Origin: a virus | DNA: 54,603 bases | Virus record (IMG/VR): IMGVR_UViG_3300037264_007062 | Coordinates: 1-54,603 of that record | Reading direction: 5' to 3' (one strand) | Part shown: one piece after another, positions 41,304 through 50,300 of the stretch | Position numbering within the stretch: position 1 is the stretch's first letter | Layout: each line of letters begins with the position of its first letter | Notes under the pieces: generated by a model | Databases searched by the model: none | Told to the model about the DNA's origin: nothing | Seen by the model: the letters and a program-made list of their open reading frames with translations, nothing else | Position numbers and translations under genes: made by a program

Positions 41304-42670
41304 TCCATTCGTACTATTTTATGACCTTCTTGTTTTAAATGTTTCATTCTGAGTTTAGAATGATTTTCTAGATAACTATCTATTGTGAAATCGAAATCAT
41401 GATAATCTAGTGTGTCTTTGTCTTCGGCTCTTCTGAGACCTCGGCCTAGTCTCTGAATCGTAGCTATTTGTGATTTCAAACCCGCTGCATTTATAAGAGC
41501 ATGAATAAAAACATCAACTCCGACAGATATTATTCTTGTAGCTATAGCCACTACTTTTTCATTCGGATCTGATTTACAAAGTTTGTCGATGACAATTTGT
41601 CTAGTTTCATTATCATCTTTTCCTTGAATCCAAAACGCTCCAGGAATTATTTTTTTAAGTTCTTCACCATGATCTATCCGATCAACAATGATAAGTATTC
41701 TTCCTTTTTGATAAGAATCAGATATTTCTTTGACCTTGTTATGGAAGTGTTCATTGTAAACTATTCCGGCATCATATGAATCTCGATATGAAAAACTTTC
41801 TAAAACAGGTTCTTTTATTTTATGAAAATAGCAAACAGAGTCAGCCAGAATGCCTTTATCTTGTAATTCTTTAACTGAAATATCTCCTATGATCGGACCA
41901 AACCAGCTTTTAAGTCTGTATTTTCTGACATCATCTCCTTTTTCCCAAGGTGTTGCCGAAAATCCGAACCGATACCGGCATCTCTTCATTTTTTTAAATA
42001 ACTTTATAGATTGATTGGTGGCGAATTCATGACACTCGTCGCATATAAGAACTCTGAATTTATCTAAAAGTTCTTCATAATTATGAGCCGATTGTATTGT
42101 GGTACAAAGGATAGAAGATGGTTCCCAAACATCTCCATGAATTCTTCCAACGTTTTCAATTCCGTTTTTTTTAAACACTTTATAAGTCTGATCGACTAGA
42201 GTTTTGCTTCTGAAGAGTATAAGAGCCGGCGCATTTTCAGGGATAGATTTGACAATAGAACAAAATGTCAAAGTCTTCCCGGATCCAGTGGCGGCTTTTA
42301 TAATTCCACGCTCTAGTTTCCAGGCTTTGTTTGCGATATCAACCTGATAATCTCTGAGCGTAACTCCTGGAAAGATATCTTCTTTGATTTCTTTTATAGG
42401 AATAATTCCGCTTCTTTCATCTTCGATTTCTAACTTTATTTTAAGACTAGACAAAGCCCTGACCACTTCAGGAAGAATACCTGTCGCGAATTTTCCGGTT
42501 TTATCGGAATAAAATTCCACGAATCCGTCCCAACCTTTTCTAGGATTATATCTTGGATGAAAATAATAATTCTTATCTCTGAATCTCAAAGATTTCCAGA
42601 TTACCTTGTTGAACTCTTCAGAATCAAGCGTAAGTTGAGAGATGTCATTTCGGACAACAAGTTTGTTCAT
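41300..42670 (-). CDS. uvsW: UvsW-type DNA helicase
   Basis: 456 residues (T4 UvsW: 587). SF2 motifs: LRDYQVDIANKAW, Walker A AATGSGKT, LILFRSKTLVDQT, DECH box CDECHEFAT, motif III FGFSATPW, and VGVDVFIHALINA with IQRLGRGLRR at the C-terminus. The N-terminal domain (KSLRFRDKNYYFHPRYN, GWDGFVEFY) matches the small DNA-binding part of UvsW. UvsW unwinds recombination intermediates and shifts replication from origin to recombination mode. Convergent with the amidoligase gene by a 4-base overlap. Confidence 0.88.
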   Translation of the reverse strand: MNKLVVRNDISQLTLDSEEFNKVIWKSLRFRDKNYYFHPRYNPRKGWDGFVEFYSDKTGKFATGILPEVVRALSSLKIKLEIEDERSGIIPIKEIKEDIFPGVTLRDYQVDIANKAWKLERGIIKAATGSGKTLTFCSIVKSIPENAPALILFRSKTLVDQTYKVFKKNGIENVGRIHGDVWEPSSILCTTIQSAHNYEELLDKFRVLICDECHEFATNQSIKLFKKMKRCRYRFGFSATPWEKGDDVRKYRLKSWFGPIIGDISVKELQDKGILADSVCYFHKIKEPVLESFSYRDSYDAGIVYNEHFHNKVKEISDSYQKGRILIIVDRIDHGEELKKIIPGAFWIQGKDDNETRQIVIDKLCKSDPNEKVVAIATRIISVGVDVFIHALINAAGLKSQIATIQRLGRGLRRAEDKDTLDYHDFDFTIDSYLENHSKLRMKHLKQEGHKIVRMD

Positions 42671-42700
42671 TGATCTGATTATAGGAACTATGTGTATTTA

Positions 42701-42708
42701 AATTTATA
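42701..42708 (-). promoter_or_regulatory. Late promoter-like box before uvsW
   Basis: On the minus strand TATAAATT, one mismatch from the late consensus, 31 bases before the ATG at 42670. T4 uvsW is also a late gene. Confidence 0.45.
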
Positions 42709-42754
42709 TTTTCGTTTAAATAGTTTGATTTTAATGATCTTACTTAAATAAGAA

Positions 42755-43813
42755 ATGAAGATTTTGATCTTTTCTGATCTCCATGTCCATCATCATTCTG
42801 GATCAAGTGAAAAACTTGATAATTGCATTGATTGTTTGCATTGGATTTACAAAGAATCTGAAAAAAGAAGAATAAAAAATATTGTATTCGGAGGGGATCT
42901 GTTCCACGATCGCCACAAAATTAATCTATACGCTTATAACAAAGTTTACGAAATATTAGAACAATATTCTGAAAAAATAAATTCTTATTTTTTAGTCGGA
43001 AACCATGATATGTTCTACAGATCATCGTGGTCTGTCATTTCTTTAAAACCTCTTTCGAAAATATTAAGAATTATAGACAAACCCGAAACTATAAAAATTT
43101 CAGATTTGTCTATTGATTTTCTTCCGTATACAGAAAATCCCGAAGAAGAAATGAAGAAATTAAGTAAGAAATCAAAAGTTCTTGTTTCACATCTGGCCGT
43201 CCAAGGCGCAACTTTAAACACATTATGGGGAATAAAAAAGGATGATTTTGAAGAAGAAATAGACGAGACAAATAAGAATAACTTTGAAGGATATGAAAGA
43301 GTTTTTTTAGGACATTATCATGCAAGACAAAGAATAAAAGGAACTAACATTGAATATATCGGAAGTCCGCTTCAGCTTTCATTTGGTGAAGCAATGGATC
43401 CTAAAGGCTTTATCATCTTAGATACTGAAACCATGAAAACGGAGTTCGTTGAAAATACGTTTTCTCCAAAATACTTTATAATTCCAGATAAGGAAGATCT
43501 TGATCAGTATAATATTAACGGAGGGTATTTAAAATTATTGGTTTCAGATATAAGAAAAACAAATCTTATTGAATTAAAAAGGAATATAAAAGACAAATAC
43601 AATCTTAAATCTATAGAAATAATTCAAGTAGAAAAATCAAAGAAAGAAACCGGCGAAAAAGAAATAAAAAACATAGAACTTATTTATTCTAACAAAAAAT
43701 CAGTCATTCAAAAATTCGTCGAAAATACCGAAACAGATCTGGATAAAAACAAACTGATTGAAATAGGTTCTAGAATAATATCAGAAGTAAATCAAGAAGT
43801 ATGCTTTAATTGA
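42755..43813 (+). CDS. Recombination endonuclease subunit gp47 (Mre11-like)
   Basis: 352 residues (T4 gp47: 339). Metallophosphoesterase motifs in order: FSDLHVHHH, FGGDLFHDRH, VGNHDMFY, LVSHLAVQG and FLGHYHARQ. With gp46 it forms the Mre11-Rad50 type complex that resects DNA ends for recombination-dependent replication. It is followed after 7 bases by the gp46 N-terminal gene. Confidence 0.92.
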   Translation: MKILIFSDLHVHHHSGSSEKLDNCIDCLHWIYKESEKRRIKNIVFGGDLFHDRHKINLYAYNKVYEILEQYSEKINSYFLVGNHDMFYRSSWSVISLKPLSKILRIIDKPETIKISDLSIDFLPYTENPEEEMKKLSKKSKVLVSHLAVQGATLNTLWGIKKDDFEEEIDETNKNNFEGYERVFLGHYHARQRIKGTNIEYIGSPLQLSFGEAMDPKGFIILDTETMKTEFVENTFSPKYFIIPDKEDLDQYNINGGYLKLLVSDIRKTNLIELKRNIKDKYNLKSIEIIQVEKSKKETGEKEIKNIELIYSNKKSVIQKFVENTETDLDKNKLIEIGSRIISEVNQEVCFN

Positions 43814-43820
43814 TTAAATT

Positions 43821-44054
43821 ATGAAGTTTAAACGACTATACATAAAAAACTTTATGTCTGTGGGTGAAGAATCTGTCGAAATCAATTTTGAAGATTTTGA
43901 TGATATTGTATTAATCAAAGGATATAATCTTGATGAAAACAACAAAGAGGATTCCAACGGCAGTGGAAAGTGCGTAGACAGTACTACAAAAATAGAAATA
44001 TTATATGACAGAGATGAAATAATAAAATTAATAGGATTCGACCCTTTCAATTAG
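43821..44054 (+). CDS. Recombination endonuclease subunit gp46 (Rad50-like), N-extein plus short split-intein N fragment
   Basis: 77 residues. The first 50 are the Rad50/SMC start (MKFKRLYIKNFMSVGEESVEINFE, IVLIKGYNLDE) through the Walker A fragment NGSGK. Residues 51-77 are a 27-residue intein N fragment starting at Cys (CVDSTTKIEILYDRDEIIKL) and ending at a TAG stop. The rest of the intein and of gp46 is in the separate gene at 44135. Such a short N fragment, cut before intein block B, is the atypical split layout known from phage metagenome inteins such as AceL-TerL. Confidence 0.85.
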   Translation: MKFKRLYIKNFMSVGEESVEINFEDFDDIVLIKGYNLDENNKEDSNGSGKCVDSTTKIEILYDRDEIIKLIGFDPFN

Positions 44055-44134
44055 TTAAAGAAAAAAGAGTTAAATAATAAATTTAAAATTATTTGGATTA
44101 ATGATTGGAAAAATTATATACAGGAAATTTCAAA

Positions 44135-46585
44135 ATGTTTAAAAAATATTCAATAACATCAATTGGAAACATCGTAGAACTATTTGAAAAATATCCTGTT
44201 CTCAAATCAAAAATTGAAGTTAAATCTGATACTGGATTCTTTAAAATTCTGGAAGCACGGAAAACATATTATGGAAAATATTATACTATTTACGATAAGA
44301 ACAAAAACAGTATAATTTGTTCTCCAGATCATATCTTTATTGACGATAATCTACAAGAAATAAAAGCCAAAAAGTTGACGATAGAATCTAAAATATCATC
44401 AACTGATGGATTCAGATCAGTATCAGACATCGAAATATCAGAAGATTCAAGATCTTTATATGATATAGAAGTTGATGAAGTACATCGATATTATACAAAT
44501 GGATTTTTGTCTCATAATTCACTTTTGATAGAATCGATAGTATTTGCTGTTTTCGGTCGCACTATCAGAGGCCAGTCGGTAGATAAGATTATCAATAAAC
44601 AAAATAAAAAAGAATTATATGTAGAACTTGAAATTGACAATCTTAAGATAATTCGCAAAAGAAAACCAAATTCCTTAGAATTATACAGTGAAGATAAAGG
44701 CAATGAAACCCTGTCGACTGTGTCTTTAACGCAAAAACTGATTGAAGATAAAATCGGCGTTAATTATGAAACATTCATAAACATATTATGTTATGGCCAG
44801 CATAATATGTTTGATTTTCTTTCGGCCTCCGCGCCGGCGAAGAGAGCTATTATTGAAAATCTTTTAAGTCTAGAAGACTATAACAAATATGAATCTGTCG
44901 CCAGAAAAACATCTAATACTCTTAAAAAAGAAATGGCGAGATTATCAGGAAAATATGAAACAATACTAGAGAATGAATCTAAAAACAAAGAACAATTAGA
45001 TTCTTATAAGAAAAAGTTTCTAGATTTCGTCTCAGAAAAAAGACTTGAAATTGAAAAATTAGAATCTAAAATTGAAAAATTCAAAAACATTGACATTGAT
45101 GAAGAACTTAAAAAATTTGAAGAATCAGAACAAAAATTAAAAAAAATCAATAAAATCAATGAAGAATATCAAAACACAGTTCATGATTTAGATAAAACAA
45201 ACAAAAGATTCAAAGAATATGAATTAAAATTCAATAATTTTCAGCATGACATTCAAAAAGAACTCAAATATTTAAAAATTAAAATCGAAAATATATTGTC
45301 GATAGATATCGATCTTCGTTTAGAAGAATGGAATATATATGAAAAAAAATTAAAAGATTTAACTAAAGCTCAACAAGAACTAAACGAAATCAGTTTGAAT
45401 ATTTCGAATATTGAAAAAAATCTTATACCTATAATTAATGAAATAAAACAAATTGATGAAAACCTATCCAAGATAAAAAATATTGAATTAGGCGTAAGAT
45501 GTCCTTCATGTCTGCAAATTGTTGATCCAGATAACGCAAAAAATACTGAAAAAGATTTTTCTGAAATGCGAGAAGAATTATCCGAACAACTTTCTGATCC
45601 TCAAAAAGAACTTCAAAAATTTTATGATCTTAAAAAACAACTCTCATCAAAACATAAAGAATTGAGCAAAATAAAAGAACCTGAAATCAAAAAAGAAGTT
45701 TTAATCAGACACCAGTCTGATAAAGAGCATTTAAACAGCCAACTCAAAGAGAAAGAAGAAAGATTAAACGAAAATCCGTATGATGATATCATCAACAAAA
45801 TAAATGTCGAAATTCTTCAGCTTTCAGAAAAAATAGATAATATTAAAAAAGAAATCGACAAAGAACAATCGGAATTTAACAAATATGCAGATTTCAAAAA
45901 ATCAAAATTTGACAAAGAAGAATTAATAAAGTTTAAAGCTCAAAAAGATCACACAAATGAATTATTAGAATCTAAAAAATCAGAATTAAAAAACAACACT
46001 TATGAAGATGTAATTAAAAATATTGAAAAAGAAATAAAAGAAATTTCCTCAAACATCAAATCTCTAAAAAAAGAGATGCAAACAAAAGAAGATCTGACTC
46101 CGTATTTAGATTTTTGGATTCATGGATTTAGTGACACCGGAATTAAAAGTTATATTATCAATCAGATCATTCCGGCTTTAAACTCCCAAGTCAATTATTG
46201 GCTGCAATTTCTTTATAATAATCGCTTAGAAATTGAATTCGACCAATATCTAGACGCCAAAATATTCTCGTATGATGAAGAATTTGATTACAAAGGATCA
46301 TCCGGAGGAGAAAAGAGAAGAATCGATCTAGCTATATTATTATCATTCGCTCACATTATGAGACTGAGTTCAAAAGCTGATAACAATATTTTATTTCTTG
46401 ATGAGAGTACGGAATCATTAGACAAGAACGGAGTAGAGTGCATGTACCAGACAATATTAGAACTTTCAAGAGAAAGAACTGTCTTTGTTATTACCCACCA
46501 TCCATATTTACTTGAAAAATTCGAAAACAGACAAAAATTGATTGTAATAAAAGAAAACAGATTCTCTAAGTTTCACACAGAATAA
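44135..46585 (+). CDS. gp46 (Rad50-like), split-intein C fragment plus C-extein
   Basis: 816 residues from the ATG at 44135, which has AGGA 9 bases upstream. Residues 1-128 are the intein C fragment: block B-like ICSPDHIFI, block F LYDIEVDEVHRYYTNGF and block G LSHN. Splicing would join NGSGK to Ser at 44519, restoring NGSGKS. The extein then has the long coiled coil, the zinc hook CPSC, the signature SSGGEKRR, Walker B ILFLDEST and the His switch VITHH. Extein length is about 738 residues after splicing, well above T4 gp46 (560), mainly from longer coiled coil. A functional ATPase requires trans-splicing. Confidence 0.87.
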   Translation: MFKKYSITSIGNIVELFEKYPVLKSKIEVKSDTGFFKILEARKTYYGKYYTIYDKNKNSIICSPDHIFIDDNLQEIKAKKLTIESKISSTDGFRSVSDIEISEDSRSLYDIEVDEVHRYYTNGFLSHNSLLIESIVFAVFGRTIRGQSVDKIINKQNKKELYVELEIDNLKIIRKRKPNSLELYSEDKGNETLSTVSLTQKLIEDKIGVNYETFINILCYGQHNMFDFLSASAPAKRAIIENLLSLEDYNKYESVARKTSNTLKKEMARLSGKYETILENESKNKEQLDSYKKKFLDFVSEKRLEIEKLESKIEKFKNIDIDEELKKFEESEQKLKKINKINEEYQNTVHDLDKTNKRFKEYELKFNNFQHDIQKELKYLKIKIENILSIDIDLRLEEWNIYEKKLKDLTKAQQELNEISLNISNIEKNLIPIINEIKQIDENLSKIKNIELGVRCPSCLQIVDPDNAKNTEKDFSEMREELSEQLSDPQKELQKFYDLKKQLSSKHKELSKIKEPEIKKEVLIRHQSDKEHLNSQLKEKEERLNENPYDDIINKINVEILQLSEKIDNIKKEIDKEQSEFNKYADFKKSKFDKEELIKFKAQKDHTNELLESKKSELKNNTYEDVIKNIEKEIKEISSNIKSLKKEMQTKEDLTPYLDFWIHGFSDTGIKSYIINQIIPALNSQVNYWLQFLYNNRLEIEFDQYLDAKIFSYDEEFDYKGSSGGEKRRIDLAILLSFAHIMRLSSKADNNILFLDESTESLDKNGVECMYQTILELSRERTVFVITHHPYLLEKFENRQKLIVIKENRFSKFHTE

Positions 46586-46645
46586 TTGTTCAAATTTTAA
46601 AAAACATTCATATATATTTTATATTTATTAATCAAGGAGTCATTG

Positions 46646-47095
46646 ATGGAACAATTCAAGAATTATAAACAATATAAAGTTTTAAAGGAACAAAAAGACG
46701 CCTATAAAGTCGCAGCCGAAATACAAGAAAATATGGCGATTATTTCTACAACGTCTCCGTCACCAAATTATTCAGAAAGTCAATACGAAGGTCATATTTG
46801 TGTGATGGATGTGTTAAATAAAATAGATTCAATGGTCAGAATGTTTGAAAGAACAATCAAAGACAATCCTTCTGACAAATCTTCTCAGAAAATAGTAGAA
46901 GTCATCTCGGCCCTCTATGATTTAGCCCAGGCTAAATTAAGCGAAGCCAAAAAACAATCTGTTTCCTATATGAGAAAGGCCTCCGGAGTCCAAATAAAAA
47001 AACCATCCCAGACTCCTGCTGTCCCAGAATACGAAGACACTCCTCCAGAATCAGATTTCGGTCCAGAAAATGGAGAAACCGAAGAAGAAATTTGA
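46646..47095 (+). CDS. Hypothetical protein, 149 aa
   Basis: ATG at 46646 with AAGGAG 8 bases upstream. Helical N-terminal two thirds (NYKQYKVLKEQKDAYKVAAE, DSMVRMFERTIKD) and an acidic Pro/Glu tail, as in small ssDNA-binding accessory or head proteins. Not recognised. Single-gene unit ended by a hairpin terminator. Confidence 0.65.
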   Translation: MEQFKNYKQYKVLKEQKDAYKVAAEIQENMAIISTTSPSPNYSESQYEGHICVMDVLNKIDSMVRMFERTIKDNPSDKSSQKIVEVISALYDLAQAKLSEAKKQSVSYMRKASGVQIKKPSQTPAVPEYEDTPPESDFGPENGETEEEI

Positions 47096-47121
47096 TTATT
47101 TTCAAATAAGTTATCGCAGAT

Positions 47122-47165
47122 AAAAGAGACACTTTTATTTATGAAAGCGTCTCTTTTCATTTTAC
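47122..47165 (+). terminator. Hairpin terminator before nrdJ
   Basis: AAAAGAGAC (47122-47130) pairs with GTCTCTTTT (47149-47157) with an 18-base loop, followed by CATTTTACTT. The remaining 140 bases up to the nrdJ ATG are A/T-rich and show no further clear element apart from a purine-rich GAGAGAGAG ribosome-binding region. Confidence 0.6.
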
Positions 47166-47306
47166 TTATTCTTGTAAAGAATATTTTTTTTTCAATTCAG
47201 CCTGTTAAAGATTAAAGAATGATAATAAATTTTCATTTCCATTTATCAGATCAGACTTAATAAATTAAATCATTCGATCAACAACAAAGAGAGAGAGCAA
47301 AATAAT

Positions 47307-50300
47307 ATGTCTTCCAAAGAAGAATCAGATGTCATTGTTTTAGAAACTGCAGATAATTCAGAGCATAAAAATAAAAATTTGTTGAAATTAGAAAGATATT
47401 TCACAGATGGTATAAATTCACCTTTTGAAAAAGTAGAATGGACTACTACAAGAATAAAAATCACAAGCCATGAAGATGGAAAAATTATCTTCGATTACAA
47501 CGTCGAACATCCTATTTTCTGGGATGAAATGGCTGTAAGAATATGTGCAGACAAATACTTCAAAACAAATGATATCGAATGTCTTGCTCATGGCGGAGAA
47601 AGATCAATCAAAGACGTGCTCCACCGTGTAGCTCACAGTATCGCTACTCGCGGACTTAAAATGGGATACTTTGACAAGGCCGGAAGCGGAATTATTTACG
47701 ATGAAATATGTCACATCTTACTGCATCAGATCGCCGCATTCAATTCTCCAGTATTCTTTAATATGGGATTATGGGACTCATATAAGTTTCCTGGAAATTC
47801 TAAAGCTGAAAGATGGGGTATAAAAGACAGAGACGGCGAAGTCTATAAGCAAGAATTTGAATATGAGAATGCACAAGGTTCAGCATGCTACATCACAGAA
47901 GTAAACGACGAACTGATCAACGGTGAGACTGGAATTTATGACTGGATTACCACTGAAATGAAAATTTTCGCCAATGGATCGGGATCTGGAGTCAATGTCA
48001 GCCGAATCCGAGGCGAAGACGAACCTATATCTGGCGGTGGAAAATCTTCTGGACTTATTTCATTTCTAGAAATTGCAGATTCTTCAGCCGGATCAGTAAA
48101 ATCAGGTGGAAAAAACCGAAGAGCTGCTAAAATGATCATGCTCGATGATACCCATCCCGATTTGATCGATTTTATAAACTGGAAAAAACAAGAAGAATTT
48201 AAAGCCAGAACTCTGATTCTTAACGGATATGAAAGTAATTTCGGATTTGAGAACAGAGACAACGCCTACAGAACTATCCAAGCCCAGAATGCCAATAACT
48301 CAATCCGAGTTAGTGACGAATTTATGAATGCCGTAATCGGTGACAAAGACTGGGAATTAAAATATGTAAAAAACAAAGAAACAAAAATAAAAATCAAAGC
48401 TTCAAAAATATTTGATGAAATAGTAGATTCGGCCTGGGAATGCGGAGATCCAGGCCTGTTTTACAAAGGCCCTGTGGAAAAATGGAATACAACTCCAAAT
48501 TCCGGAGAAATAAGATCAACTAATCCATGTTTGACTGGAGAAACTTTGATTGCTACAGCTGATGGAAGAAACACCGTTTCTATCAAACAACTAACCGAAG
48601 AAGGATCAGATGTTCCAGTATATTCATATAACACCGCAAGCAATAAAATAGAAATAAAAATGGGCCGAAATCCCAGACTCACCGGATATAACCAGAAAAT
48701 ACTCAAAGTAACTTTAGATGACGGTTCAACCATCAGAACTACTGAAAACCATAAATTCTTGCTCAGAGACGAATCAGAAATAGAAGCCAAAGACCTTGAA
48801 CCGAATATGAGTCTTATGCCGTTTAGTAAATATGAAACTTATGGAAGGAAAAAAGGCAGAACAAAATATCAAATAATTAATTTAAATAACGGCAATAAAA
48901 GGGCGGAACATAATTTAATTTATGAATTTTATTCGAATTCGAAAATAGATCATTCCGAATTTTGCATTCATCATAAAGATTATAACGGTTTGAATAATTG
49001 TATTAAAAATCTAGAACTTATGGATCATACTAGCCATAGAAGATTACATATGCTGGATTTTGATTCAAATCCGATGCAGGATGGATGGTGGAACAAAGCC
49101 TCAGAAGAAGAAAAAAATAACTATAAATCTAAGATGTCAGAATCAACATCCGGAACAAAAAACGGAAGATACATAGAAATATCAAATAATGAAATTTTCA
49201 GTCATGCCTTAATACTAGCTTCAAATCTCAGCAGAATGTTTACCCAAATAGAATGGGCAAATTATGCCAGAGAAAATGATTTGATCATTGCTTTTTCTGA
49301 TTTTAGAAAATCAGAATTGACTTCCATATTCCATATGTCTGTCAAAGCTGCGAAACAACTAAATCTTCCTTATTGTGAATCAGACCAGCCTCAGATTGTA
49401 AATGCATTTATAGTAAATTTCAAACATTGGACTAATGCGTTAAAATCAAATTATATCTCTATAAGACACAACGGAGATTATCATCCTATTGTAACCAAAA
49501 AATGCGAACATTGCAACGAAGAGTTTGAAATTGAATGGAATCGAAGAGAACAATCCTATTGCTCTCTTCCATGTTCTAATATAGCCCTGAATAATAAACG
49601 TATTACTGCCGGTCACTACAAAAGATTAGCCGATAAAAACAAGATTATTAACAGCGAGAAACAAAGCAATATCAGAGAACAACAAATCATTGTTTTTAAT
49701 GATCTAAAATTCAAGTTTAAACGTGAACCTATGAAATCTGAATGGGTTAAAGAATGTAAAACAAGAAAAATATCATCAGAAATAGCCAGAATCTCAAGTC
49801 CTTTCAGAAATTATAATGTTCTAAAAGAAACAGCTTCGACCTTTAATCACAGAGTAGTCAGTGTTGAATTTGACGGATATGAAGATGTCTATAATATGAC
49901 CGTAGATGACAACCACAATCTAGTGTGTATCACATCTTCTTCAAGAAACACAAAAATGCAGATGATTGAAAACAAAGGACTTATATCAATTCAATGCGGA
50001 GAATTCCTAAGGCTCGATGGAGAATCGTGCAATTTAGCGTCTCTTAATCTTGTTAAGTTTTTGAATAAGAAGGATCGGTCTTTTAATATCGAAAAGTTTC
50101 AGCGTGTGGTAGAGACTTTTATTTCTGCAATGGAAATAATTGTAGGCGGGTCTTCATATCCTGAAAAATATATCGCAGAAAGAACAAAAGATTCAAGGCC
50201 TTTGGGTCTCGGGTATTGTAATATGGGCGGATTGATTATGGCTCTCGGTTATCAGTATGATTCAGATAATGCCAGATCAATTATTTCTTCAATAACATCT

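Noticed and set aside
44055-44134. gp46 break as a simple frameshift or nonsense mutation in a one-piece intein
   Set aside because: The reading frame differs on the two sides, the second gene has its own ATG and ribosome-binding site, and the cut is at the known S1 split position; read-level confirmation would still be useful.
47936-48790. Minus-strand open frames of about 108 residues inside nrdJ
   Set aside because: They are shadows of the coding frame with no ribosome-binding sites or recognisable proteins.
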